Shown here one piece after another: positions 23,887-31,749 of a DNA stretch of 49,539 bases. The stretch spans positions 1-49,539 of the forward strand of contig CAAGAN010000011.1 of assembly GCA_900767825.1 (NCBI GenBank), given 5' to 3'. Position numbers and translations under genes: made by a program. The notes below the pieces were generated by a model that did not search any database, was not told the DNA's origin, and was given only the letters and a program-made list of their open reading frames with translations. The DNA is from Bacilli bacterium (lineage in GTDB: Bacteria; Bacillota_I; Bacilli_A; RFN20; CAG-826). The stretch's first letter is position 1, and every line of letters begins with the position of its first letter.

Positions 23887-25050
23887 ATGGATATGGTAAC
23901 GAAAAAGGAAATAGCAATAATAGGTGGATCTAGTGCAGGATTATTATGTGCTCTTTCTTTATCTAGAAGAAAAGATTTGTCTATTACAATATTTGAGAAA
24001 AACGATAGGTTAGGAAAGAAACTAAATGCAACCGGAAACGGACATTGCAATCTTTTGCCTTCTAGTTTAGATGCCTCTTTTTATAACAATAATGAATACA
24101 TGGGTCGTTTATTTAGGGAATTTAGCCTAGATAAATTGATTGAATTCTATTCATCTAACGGGATTCCTTTATTAAATAAAAACGGGCTTTACTACCCATA
24201 TTCTTTTTCTTCTAAATCACTTAACGAATATATTGTTACCTCTTTAAAAAATACTAATGTGAATATTAGATTGAATGAGAAACATATTTCTTATAATCAA
24301 TCTAAACGGGTCCAAATTAAAACCGATAAAGGAAATTATGAATTCGATAAGTTGATTTTTGCTTTAGGTGGCAAAAGTCAGCAAAATCTAGGAAGTGATG
24401 GCTCGTTGCTAACTTTATTTAAACAAAAAGGTTATGTTACTAGGGATTATTTCCCTACATTATGCCCAATAAAAACAAAAGAAAAAACAGCTTCAATTGA
24501 TGGAAAAAGACATCATGGGTTAGTTACTTTATTTAAAAATGGTAAACAAATCTACCGAGAAGATGGGGAAGTCTTGTTTAAAAAAGATGGGCTTTCTGGG
24601 ATTGCTATTTTCAATTGCTCTTTCTTTATAGATAGAGATGATTGCTCTAAATATAAAATCAAAATAGACCTATTCCCCGAACTAGAAGAGAAGGAATTAA
24701 CTGTCTTTCTATTTTCTGCATCTAAAAATGGATATACATCAATTTTCGAGAAAGAGATTTTGAGTTATCTTTCTTTGCTACTAAAGCAAAACCATAAAGA
24801 TATTAATGATTCTAATTTGGCTAATATTTCTAAGAATCTATATTTCCATCCGTCTTCCTTATATGGATTTGATTCTTCTCAAGTTTCTAGTGGCGGGATT
24901 TGTCTAGATTCTCTTAATGAAGATCTTTCTTCCAAAATTGAAAAAGATGTTTATTTTATTGGGGAGATGGTTGATATTAACGGTATATGTGGGGGTTATA
25001 ACTTGGCGTGGTGTTTGATTTCATCGCTGCTAGCTATAAAAAATATATGA
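23887..25050 (+). CDS. HI0933/BaiN-like FAD-dependent oxidoreductase
   Basis: This 387-residue flavoprotein has the N-terminal dinucleotide motif AIIGGSSAGLLCALSLS, the family signature LGKKLNATGNGHCNL near residue 40, ALGGKSQQNLGSDG near 160 and the C-terminal IGEMVDINGICGGYNLAW. The family includes BaiN-type enzymes and many proteins of unknown substrate. Two starts compete: ATG at 23887, and ATG at 23893 with AGGA 6 nt upstream. It overlaps the next flavoprotein gene by ATGA, so the two are translationally coupled. Confidence 0.88.
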   Translation: MDMVTKKEIAIIGGSSAGLLCALSLSRRKDLSITIFEKNDRLGKKLNATGNGHCNLLPSSLDASFYNNNEYMGRLFREFSLDKLIEFYSSNGIPLLNKNGLYYPYSFSSKSLNEYIVTSLKNTNVNIRLNEKHISYNQSKRVQIKTDKGNYEFDKLIFALGGKSQQNLGSDGSLLTLFKQKGYVTRDYFPTLCPIKTKEKTASIDGKRHHGLVTLFKNGKQIYREDGEVLFKKDGLSGIAIFNCSFFIDRDDCSKYKIKIDLFPELEEKELTVFLFSASKNGYTSIFEKEILSYLSLLLKQNHKDINDSNLANISKNLYFHPSSLYGFDSSQVSSGGICLDSLNEDLSSKIEKDVYFIGEMVDINGICGGYNLAWCLISSLLAIKNI

Positions 25051-26531
25051 GATATTATCTTTCAAATTTAATTGTTGACGAAAATGAAACTGTAGAAAGC
25101 TTAAAACAAAAGATATCTAACCGTCTTTTAATTCCGGTTACATCTTTTAGATATCAAATTCTATTAAAAGAGAGTTTCTATTCGTTTTCTAAGTTAAGGA
25201 CAAAAGTGGATTTAGAAATAGAGACAAGTGAATTTATTAGAGATACTTCTTTGTCTTTTATGCTTGAACAAAAAAGCTTTTCTTTTGTACCAAGAAAACT
25301 AAAGAACAGGCCTATTATTTATGGGGCAACTCTAAGTGGTTTATATGCTGGATTATATTTTGCTAGGTGTGGCTTAAATCCAATTATAGTGGACCCGTGT
25401 ATTGACTTTTCATCAATAAACATAAAAGACATTAAGAATTCAAATGAAAATAATTGTTTCAGTGATCCCTTGTTTTATGGGGGTTATTTAGATTTCTCTT
25501 CTTCTAGCTCCATAATTAGTTTTCTTAAGAAAGATATCGAAGAAAGAATTAATTTAAAATTAGGTTATGAACGTTATTATTTCATTACTTCTACTCAAAC
25601 CTTTCTTTTGGCTAACTCTCTTAAGAAGGAGATTATTTCTTTAGGTGGAGAATTCTATTTTTCATCGTTTATTAAGTCAGCCAAAACTTTATTTGGAAAT
25701 TTGAAATCTGTAGACGTTAGAACCCCTGAAGGGATTATCACTTTTAAGTGCAATTGCCTTTTTATATCCTTGCTTAACAATTGCCCTTTGATTAAAAAAG
25801 AAGACATTGATGCTTATCTAGGCTTTTGCTTCCAAAATAAAGAAAGAGACGTGAAAAATGCTCTTTATGGGAATTATAGAATCAGAAAGTATCCTTTATT
25901 TATTGAGCATCCTGATAATAATTCCTCTTCTAGTTGGATTAATGTATTCCCTCTTCCTTCTTCGCTTTGTCCTTATGTAGATTTATTTGGAAATAGAAAC
26001 GTTTCCTTAAGAGTAAAAGAAGATAATAATTTAGGTTATTATTCTGGTATCTTATTAAAAAAATTAGATAAAAAAGACATGCCTACATCCATCGATATAG
26101 ATGCCTTTATTTATTCTTTGTTAACTAGTGGTTATAGAAGTTATAGCATGGCCTTGCCTTGCTCTAGTGTTGATGAGTTCTTGCATAAAGAAGAGCCTTA
26201 TAAGATGGGCGTATTAAAAGGGGATTTTGAACAAGGATTATTCTTATCATCAATGTCTTCTTTGCTAAACAACGAACTTTCACTCTCTTTTAATAAGAAG
26301 ATTTATGAATTGATCCGTCATTACCTTTTCTTTTTCTCGACTTCAATCATAGTAAGCGGCTTCTACATTTATAGAAGACTTAAACCAGGCGTTGTTAGTT
26401 CAAATTTTGGGTTATCAAATTGCAAGGGAATTTATAGCCTAATTAACGAAAATAATCGACCCATGGATGTATCTAACGCTTCTTTCAATGGTTTGAAAGT
26501 TGCTTTTGATTACCTCTTAAATCAATATTAA
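25047..26531 (+). CDS. COG2509-like FAD-dependent dehydrogenase, degenerate motifs
   Basis: This 494-residue protein starts RYYLSNLIVDENETVESLKQ, the usual N-terminal extension of COG2509 proteins, followed by a Rossmann-type segment near residue 92, RPIIYGATLSGLYAGLYFA. The GxGxxG motif is GATLSG, lacking the second Gly. The C-terminal segment that normally reads like GYAGGI-SAA-DG is SLINENNRPMDVSNASFNG and lacks its glycines. The frame is intact, so it is expressed, but FAD binding is doubtful. The ATG at 25047 overlaps the previous stop by 4 bp; an earlier in-frame ATG at 25008 lies inside the upstream gene. Confidence 0.78.
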   Translation: MRYYLSNLIVDENETVESLKQKISNRLLIPVTSFRYQILLKESFYSFSKLRTKVDLEIETSEFIRDTSLSFMLEQKSFSFVPRKLKNRPIIYGATLSGLYAGLYFARCGLNPIIVDPCIDFSSINIKDIKNSNENNCFSDPLFYGGYLDFSSSSSIISFLKKDIEERINLKLGYERYYFITSTQTFLLANSLKKEIISLGGEFYFSSFIKSAKTLFGNLKSVDVRTPEGIITFKCNCLFISLLNNCPLIKKEDIDAYLGFCFQNKERDVKNALYGNYRIRKYPLFIEHPDNNSSSSWINVFPLPSSLCPYVDLFGNRNVSLRVKEDNNLGYYSGILLKKLDKKDMPTSIDIDAFIYSLLTSGYRSYSMALPCSSVDEFLHKEEPYKMGVLKGDFEQGLFLSSMSSLLNNELSLSFNKKIYELIRHYLFFFSTSIIVSGFYIYRRLKPGVVSSNFGLSNCKGIYSLINENNRPMDVSNASFNGLKVAFDYLLNQY

Positions 26532-26613
26532 TTTGTTTCATTATCCCTCTTATATTTGCTCTTTTTGGAACCTTGGATTTTTTAAAATTTGTTAGTCCTA
26601 GTGCAAAACTTGA

Positions 26614-26642
26614 TTGACTATCTTTAAAAGATAGACTTTAAT
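26614..26642 (+). promoter_or_regulatory. Promoter with 17-bp palindrome in its spacer
   Basis: TTGACT and TTTAAT are 17 nt apart. CTATCTTTAAAAGATAG at 26618-26634 is a perfect inverted repeat with a one-base centre lying between them, a natural repressor position. It precedes the membrane-protein gene at 26681 by about 45 bp. Confidence 0.55.
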
Positions 26643-26680
26643 TAGTAGCGGTTTTCCAAAACTTTCTACGAGGTAAAAAT

Positions 26681-27649
26681 ATGAATTCAAGTAACTCAAT
26701 GCGTAATTATGAAGTCATGAGACCAATAAATGTTGTTATATTTTTGGTTCTTTTATGCGGATTTGGCGCTTTAGGAATCTATTATGGCGGATTAGTCACC
26801 CCATTCATTTTATTAGGCAAGGGTGCCATCGTTAATTTGCCAACTACTAGCTATGCCCTTAACCTAATGTTAGGCGCAATCGGATTTGCTGGTTTTGTTA
26901 TTTCTTTATACGGCTTTATTGTTTCTTTGATTTCAATTGTTAAAAGAAATGACGACTATACAGTTAAGGCCTTTGCTTCTTATATTGCCTTAGGATATGT
27001 TGCCTGTGTTGCTTTCTTCTTGAATGCTGCTTGGATTTATAGACTTACCACTACAAATAATGGTTATAACGAATTTGGCTACATCATCACTTTATATGTA
27101 ATTGCCCTTATCGTTTTATTAATTGCTACTAACGTTCCACTTGTTAAATTATTTGGTGAAGAAAAGACTGCTAACAAGACCATGAAGACAATAGCAGGGG
27201 CTGCATTTGCCGTTAACTTTGGCCTTTGCTTACCAGTTGCCTTGACTTATTTCTCCGTTCTTGGAAAAGTATTCAATCAATCTTCAGTCATTACCATGAA
27301 ATTAGGTGTCTATTCCTTATTGACCTTAGTCGCTACTTTAGTTTCCTTGGCTGCTTTCATTGCTTTTGAAAAAGCTGATAAGAAAGGAAAGGAAGGCAAG
27401 GCTGGTTTCTATCTATTTGGTCTTTCTACTTTGGTTGATGCCGGTGCCCTTATAACTTGTGGTGTCTTCTCAACTCTATATTCCAAAATCAAAGTCAACT
27501 TCATGTCTGCAAATCTAGAATTTGCCTATAGCACAGAATTTGCTGTTATGTCTTATATTCTAGGTATATTGCTTGTCTTAGCTTGTGTTGGAGTTGTTAT
27601 CTATTCAATTGTTCCACATAAGAAAAAGGCTATAGAAACTAACTTCTAA
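26681..27649 (+). CDS. Hypothetical polytopic membrane protein
   Basis: I do not recognise the family of this 322-residue protein. It has about eight hydrophobic helices, at roughly residues 18-38, 60-85, 95-118, 128-150, 162-185, 198-222, 240-260 and 285-308, and short charged loops. No transporter or enzyme motif is visible. GAGGT lies 8 nt before the ATG, so it has a classical start, and its promoter has a palindrome in the spacer, suggesting regulated expression. A terminator follows the stop. Confidence 0.7.
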   Translation: MNSSNSMRNYEVMRPINVVIFLVLLCGFGALGIYYGGLVTPFILLGKGAIVNLPTTSYALNLMLGAIGFAGFVISLYGFIVSLISIVKRNDDYTVKAFASYIALGYVACVAFFLNAAWIYRLTTTNNGYNEFGYIITLYVIALIVLLIATNVPLVKLFGEEKTANKTMKTIAGAAFAVNFGLCLPVALTYFSVLGKVFNQSSVITMKLGVYSLLTLVATLVSLAAFIAFEKADKKGKEGKAGFYLFGLSTLVDAGALITCGVFSTLYSKIKVNFMSANLEFAYSTEFAVMSYILGILLVLACVGVVIYSIVPHKKKAIETNF

Positions 27650-27667
27650 TAATTAATTAGTAATTAT

Positions 27668-27695
27668 GGGTGCCAGTAAGGTGCCCTTTTTATTT
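27668..27695 (+). terminator. Rho-independent terminator
   Basis: GGGTGCC and GGTGCCC pair over 7 bp (including two G-U pairs) around a 5-nt loop, followed by TTTTTATTT. The end overlaps the last codons of the convergent kinase gene. Confidence 0.75.
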
Positions 27696-28172
27696 GTTTA
27701 TAAAATCTCTATCTACTTTAATAATTTCATCATAAGAAGAAAGAACTTCTTCACTAGGATCTTCAAATTGGCTATTAAGCTTTTTCATCACATCTAAGGG
27801 GACGATTCTATTTTGTTCTCTTTCTTCATTTTGCTTTAGACATTGTTTAAATGGTAGCGGGAACAAAACTAATATGTGTTTATCAAAGATAGGAGTGCTA
27901 TCAAAATAAAACATTCTGAATTTGTTTTCTAAATTGGTAGCGTCAGCAATAACGGTACAATCCTCGTTATTTAACGCGTAGTCATTTATTCTTTTTAAGA
28001 AAGTATCCCAAACTAGCTTTTCGTTTGAGAAGTTTTGTACTCCTCCAAATAACTCAAGTCTAAGTTCATCACTAGAGACTATAAAAACGTTTTTATGGCT
28101 TTGTTTATATAGATTTGCCCATGTTGATTTTCCTGAGCCAGGGATTGCAGAAAGTAGATAGAAAGTTTTCAC
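27690..28172 (-). CDS. P-loop kinase (polynucleotide-kinase-like), copy 2
   Basis: This 160-residue paralogue of the gene at 22340-22858 has Walker A SAIPGSGKST near residue 10, SSDELRLELFGG near 35 and VIADATNLENKFR near 78. The same small-kinase group is indicated. Two starts are possible: ATG at 28178, or GTG at 28172. GTG is preferred because TAGGAT ends 6 nt before it and the resulting start (VKTFYLLSAIPG) aligns with the GTG start of copy 1 (VKKLLLVCGPAA). The substrate is unknown. Confidence 0.8.
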   Translation of the reverse strand: MKTFYLLSAIPGSGKSTWANLYKQSHKNVFIVSSDELRLELFGGVQNFSNEKLVWDTFLKRINDYALNNEDCTVIADATNLENKFRMFYFDSTPIFDKHILVLFPLPFKQCLKQNEEREQNRIVPLDVMKKLNSQFEDPSEEVLSSYDEIIKVDRDFINK

Positions 28173-28178
28173 CTTCAT

Positions 28179-28184
28179 ATCCTA
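28179..28184 (-). promoter_or_regulatory. Candidate -10 box of P-loop kinase copy 2
   Basis: On the minus strand TAGGAT ends 6 nt before the GTG at 28172. A weak TGGAAA lies 17 nt upstream of it. The same bases contain AGGA, so a short-leader reading is also possible. Confidence 0.4.
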
Positions 28185-28272
28185 GACTTTGTAAACTCTT
28201 CTTTCCACAGCAACTTTGGTTTATAAGATTATTTTTATCTAAAAAATATATTTTTTAACGAAATTCTTTCAG

Positions 28273-28301
28273 TTTACCCACCTTGCTAATTTTGCTAGAA
28301 T
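28273..28301 (+). promoter_or_regulatory. Extended -10 promoter, leaderless start
   Basis: TTTACC, a 17-nt spacer and TGCTAGAAT (TAGAAT at 28296-28301). The -10 box ends 7 nt before the ATG at 28309, with no ribosome site. Confidence 0.65.
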
Positions 28302-28308
28302 AGAAACC

Positions 28309-28893
28309 ATGGAAGAATTCATTCAAATTAAAAATAAGAAATTCGTATTAACACTAGAGAAGGCAGTTCATGAGGATCATTCTACTTACATTTGTACTTG
28401 GTCCGGACGTACTTATTTGCTTAGAACCTATAAAACTGGTTTTGAAAAAGCTTTAGCAGATTATAGGGAATTAAAGCATGCTGGTATAAATATGGCTAAG
28501 ATGTGCTTCCATGATGATGTAAACCATGTAATCGTCTTTGATTATTTCCCTGAAGAAGATTGTCTAGAAGCCTTGTCAAAAGGACCTCTAGGCCAACAAT
28601 ATTTCGATGCCTTATTCGCTTTATATAGATTTGCTAGGTTTTCTAAGGTTTCTTTAGACTGGGAACCACAAAACTTCATGCTTAGGGGTAGTCAAATGTT
28701 CTATCTTCCAACCAAATGGGAAAGAATGAACGAATCCAATAAACTTGAAAAAGAAGGAATCCGTACTTGGTTCCTAGGTAAAGAAGGACATGCCTTATTA
28801 AAAAGAAAAGGATATGATGAAGCTTCTTTACCGATGTTAAGTGAAGAGCAGGTCAATAAAGAGATTGTTCTAGAAGCTGTTAAGAATTGGTAA
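28309..28893 (+). CDS. Protein-kinase-fold protein, possibly inactive
   Basis: This 194-residue protein resembles a reduced kinase or aminoglycoside-phosphotransferase fold: a beta-3-like strand TYLLRTYK (Arg39/Lys42), a helix-C Glu near 54 (DYRELKHAG) and a catalytic-loop pattern VSLDWEPQNFML with Asp117 and Asn122. A DFG-like Asp is not evident after it; the equivalent stretch reads FYLPTKWERM. It may be a pseudokinase or a kinase using another metal ligand. The family is one I know only as hypothetical. It sits alone with a leaderless promoter and a weak terminator. Confidence 0.6.
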   Translation: MEEFIQIKNKKFVLTLEKAVHEDHSTYICTWSGRTYLLRTYKTGFEKALADYRELKHAGINMAKMCFHDDVNHVIVFDYFPEEDCLEALSKGPLGQQYFDALFALYRFARFSKVSLDWEPQNFMLRGSQMFYLPTKWERMNESNKLEKEGIRTWFLGKEGHALLKRKGYDEASLPMLSEEQVNKEIVLEAVKNW

Positions 28894-28902
28894 TTTAGAA
28901 GT

Positions 28903-28940
28903 AAAGGAGACTCCTATTGAGAAATGGGTGCCTTTTTATT
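28903..28940 (+). terminator. Possible imperfect terminator
   Basis: AAAGG and CCTTT bracket an imperfect inner stem (CTCC facing GGGTG), followed by T-rich sequence just before the queT promoter. The mismatches make this a weak call. Confidence 0.35.
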
Positions 28941-28950
28941 TTATTTGGTA

Positions 28951-29002
28951 TATAATCTAGCCCGCTGTTACCTCGGTACCCAGCGTAAAAAAATCAGGAG
29001 GA
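28951..29002 (+). ncRNA. PreQ1-I riboswitch of queT (with -10 box)
   Basis: After TATAAT (28951-28956) comes a small class preQ1-I element: stem CGCTG (28963-28967) and CAGCG (28981-28985), a loop TTACCTCGGTACC, and the A-rich tail AAAAAAATCA that runs into AGGAGG. In this class the tail forms a pseudoknot with the loop when preQ1 binds, hiding the ribosome site. Its place before a QueT transporter supports the call. Ligand binding would therefore shut off queT translation. Confidence 0.85.
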
Positions 29003-29008
29003 CAAATC

Positions 29009-29521
29009 ATGTCTAATAAAACCGTTTTAAAAATCGCCCAAAATGGAATCGTTGGAGCGATTTATTTTTTGCTTTGTTTCTTGCTTCAAAGCATTTCTTT
29101 TGGAACAATCCAAGTTAGGATTGCGGAGATTCTAGGCCTACTTTGTTTCTTTAGACCAGATTTTATAATAGGTGTAACACTAGGCTGCTTCCTTGCTAAT
29201 TTGCAGTCTACATTGGGCTGGCCAGATATATTAATTGGAACAGCTGCTACATTAATTAGCTGCACCCTCATAGCTTTTGCTTCGCCTTCATTACTAATCG
29301 CATGCTTATATCCAATTGCTATCAATGCTTTTGTAGTAGGGGCTGAATTATGCTGGTTATTAGATATCCCTTGGAGCGAATATTTCTATCAATCTGGCAT
29401 GGTCGGGGCAGGGGAAACAATTTCAATGACAATTGGCTATGCGTTCTTTATGTTAATGAAACGAAATAAAGGGTTTATGAATGTTTTAGACCCAATAAAA
29501 CATCGCGATTTTGTTTGGTAG
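29009..29521 (+). CDS. queT: Queuosine precursor transporter QueT
   Basis: This 170-residue membrane protein has about five to six helices and the QueT-type segments VRIAEILGLLCFFRPDFIIG and LGCFLANLQS. QueT is the substrate-binding S component of an ECF importer for queuosine precursors; the shared ECF energising module is not encoded in this window. AGGAGG lies 8 nt before the ATG and forms part of the preQ1 riboswitch. Downstream lie tgt, queA and queH, so imported preQ1 would feed directly into tRNA modification. Confidence 0.92.
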   Translation: MSNKTVLKIAQNGIVGAIYFLLCFLLQSISFGTIQVRIAEILGLLCFFRPDFIIGVTLGCFLANLQSTLGWPDILIGTAATLISCTLIAFASPSLLIACLYPIAINAFVVGAELCWLLDIPWSEYFYQSGMVGAGETISMTIGYAFFMLMKRNKGFMNVLDPIKHRDFVW

Positions 29522-29523
29522 GC

Positions 29524-29552
29524 TTTATATTTAACAAATAAATATATACAAT
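29524..29552 (+). promoter_or_regulatory. Promoter of tgt-queA-queH, leaderless start
   Basis: TTTATA and TACAAT (29547-29552) are 17 nt apart; TACAAT ends 7 nt before the ATG at 29560. This lets the modification genes be transcribed independently of the riboswitch-controlled transporter. Confidence 0.6.
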
Positions 29553-29559
29553 CATTTCC

Positions 29560-30687
29560 ATGGACAAAAAATTCTATCTTGAAATAACTCACGTTGATTC
29601 TTCTTCTAAAGCAAGGAACGGTATTTTACATACTTGGCATGGAGATGTTTTGACCCCAATGTTTATGCCAGTAGGCACTAACGCTACAGTAAAATGTTTG
29701 ACTCCAGCACAGGTAAGCGAATGTAATTCTGGAGTAATTCTAGCCAATACTTATCACCTTCATCTTAGGCCAGGAGAAGAAATAGTAAGAAAAGCTGGTG
29801 GATTACATAATTTCATGGATTACCATGGACCAATCTTAACTGATTCTGGAGGATTCCAGGTATTTTCTCTTGCCCAAAGAAGGAAAATAGGTGAAGAAGG
29901 GGTTATGTTCAGGAATGAAATCGATGGGGGGAAGGAATTCTTTTCCCCTGAAGTTGCAATTGCTATAGAAGAAGCCCTTGGGGCTGATATCATCATGTCT
30001 TTTGATGAATGCATCCCTTATCCAGCGACTTATGATTATGTAAAAAAGTCTACCGACAGAACGATACGCTGGGCTAAAAGAGGATTAGCGGCACATAAAA
30101 GAGAAGACCAAGCTTTATTTGGAATTGTTCAAGGTGGCGCCTATACAGATTTAAGGGAATATTGCGCTAAAGAACTCGCTGCTTTAGATTTCCCAGGCTA
30201 TTCAATTGGAGGAACTTCTATTGGAGAGCCGAAGGAAGTTTGCTTTCAAATGATTAAAGATGCGGTTAGATATCTTCCTTTTGATAAGCCACGTTACCTA
30301 ATGGGAGTAGGATCAATTGATTATATTCTTGAAGGAATTGAAAATGGGGTTGATATGTTTGACTGCGTACTTCCTACTAGATTAGCCAGGCACGGGGCTT
30401 TATTAACAACTCATGGCAGGATCAATATCCAACGTGCCCAATATAAAGAAGATTTCGCTCCTCTTGATGATGAATGTGATTGCTATACCTGCACCCATTT
30501 TACTAAGGCCTATTTGCATCATCTATATAAGGTTAATGAAGAATTAGGGAAGACATTGAATTCCATCCATAACATACGTTTCCTAATAAGGGTTGTTGAA
30601 GGCGCTAGAAAAGCTACCGCCGAAGATAGATTTAAGGAATATAAGGAGCACGTGTATGCAAAATTCGGCTCTAAGAAGGGTTTCTAA
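29560..30687 (+). CDS. tgt: tRNA-guanine transglycosylase
   Basis: This 375-residue enzyme exchanges G34 of GUN-anticodon tRNAs for preQ1. Visible are ILTDSGGFQVFSL near residue 90, IGGTSIGEP, DCVLPTRLARHG with the nucleophile Asp, and the zinc site CDCYTCTHFTKAYLHHL (CxCx2C and His). Length is normal for the family. The last base of its stop is the first of the queA ATG, so translation is coupled. Confidence 0.97.
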   Translation: MDKKFYLEITHVDSSSKARNGILHTWHGDVLTPMFMPVGTNATVKCLTPAQVSECNSGVILANTYHLHLRPGEEIVRKAGGLHNFMDYHGPILTDSGGFQVFSLAQRRKIGEEGVMFRNEIDGGKEFFSPEVAIAIEEALGADIIMSFDECIPYPATYDYVKKSTDRTIRWAKRGLAAHKREDQALFGIVQGGAYTDLREYCAKELAALDFPGYSIGGTSIGEPKEVCFQMIKDAVRYLPFDKPRYLMGVGSIDYILEGIENGVDMFDCVLPTRLARHGALLTTHGRINIQRAQYKEDFAPLDDECDCYTCTHFTKAYLHHLYKVNEELGKTLNSIHNIRFLIRVVEGARKATAEDRFKEYKEHVYAKFGSKKGF

Positions 30688-31748
30688 TGGATATAAATTT
30701 ATTTGATTTTGATTTACCTGAATCTTTAATCGCCCAGTCTCCATCTTCTAAAAGAGATGAATGCAGGTTATTGGTAGTAGATAGGGAACATAAGACTTAT
30801 GAAGACAAACTTTTTAAGGATATTATTTCCTATTTGAAGCCGGGCGATGTCTTGGTTAGAAATAATACAAAAGTCATACCTGCTAGATTAATTGGAACAA
30901 AAGAAGAAACAAAAGGACATTGCGAGGTCCTCCTTTTGAAACAACTAGAAGAAAAAGATACTTGGGAATGCCTTGTTGGCAACGCCCGTTCTGTAAAAGA
31001 GGGGACCCATGTATCGTTTGGAGATGGTTCGCTTAGGTGCGAATGCGTCAAAGTATTGCCCGAAGGAATACGTCATATGAGGTTTATTTATGAGGGTATT
31101 TTCCTTGAGGTTTTAGAACGTCTAGGCAAGATGCCTCTTCCTCCATATATCAAAAAGCAAATTTCTAATAACGATGATTACCAAACCGTATATGCTAAAG
31201 TCCCTGGATCAGCGGCTGCCCCAACCGCAGGATTCCATTTCACCAAAGAACTATTTGATAAGATCGTTGATATGGGTTGTGAAGTAGTGGACATTACTTT
31301 AAACATTGGGCTAGGAACTTTTAGACCAGTAAAAGTAAGCGATACAAAAGATCACGTCATGCATTCTGAATTCTTCCACATGGATGAAAAAGCTGCTTCT
31401 ATTTTAAACAAGGCAAAGTCTGAAGGAAGAAGGATAATCGCTATAGGTACGACTTCGGTTAGAACCCTAGAATCCATTTATGGGAAATATGGCAAATTTG
31501 TTGCCACATCTGAAGATACTTCAATATTTATCAATCCAGGTTATGAATATAAAGCAGTAGATGCTTTGATTACTAATTTCCATTTGCCTAAATCAACATT
31601 AGTAATGCTTGTATCAGCCTTTATGGGTAGGAATTTCACATTATCTTGTTATAAACACGCAGTCGAAGAGAAGTATCGTTTCTTCTCCTTTGGGGATGCT
31701 ATGTTTATATATGGGAAATACGATTATTCAAAGAATCTAGAGGATTAA
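30687..31748 (+). CDS. queA: S-adenosylmethionine:tRNA ribosyltransferase-isomerase
   Basis: This 353-residue enzyme adds the ribosyl part of S-adenosylmethionine to preQ1 in tRNA to give epoxyqueuosine. Family segments include FDFDLPESLIAQSP at the start, GDVLVRNNTKVIPARL, AAPTAGFHFT near 180 and YKAVDALITNFHLPKSTL near 290. Length is typical. It overlaps tgt by one base and is followed after 1 nt by queH, making a tight operon. Confidence 0.97.
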   Translation: MDINLFDFDLPESLIAQSPSSKRDECRLLVVDREHKTYEDKLFKDIISYLKPGDVLVRNNTKVIPARLIGTKEETKGHCEVLLLKQLEEKDTWECLVGNARSVKEGTHVSFGDGSLRCECVKVLPEGIRHMRFIYEGIFLEVLERLGKMPLPPYIKKQISNNDDYQTVYAKVPGSAAAPTAGFHFTKELFDKIVDMGCEVVDITLNIGLGTFRPVKVSDTKDHVMHSEFFHMDEKAASILNKAKSEGRRIIAIGTTSVRTLESIYGKYGKFVATSEDTSIFINPGYEYKAVDALITNFHLPKSTLVMLVSAFMGRNFTLSCYKHAVEEKYRFFSFGDAMFIYGKYDYSKNLED

Positions 31749-31749
31749 A

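Noticed and set aside
24000..25050. Serine in GGSSAG of the HI0933-like protein as a sign of lost FAD binding
   Set aside because: GGSSAG is a common functional form in flavoproteins, and the other family motifs are intact.
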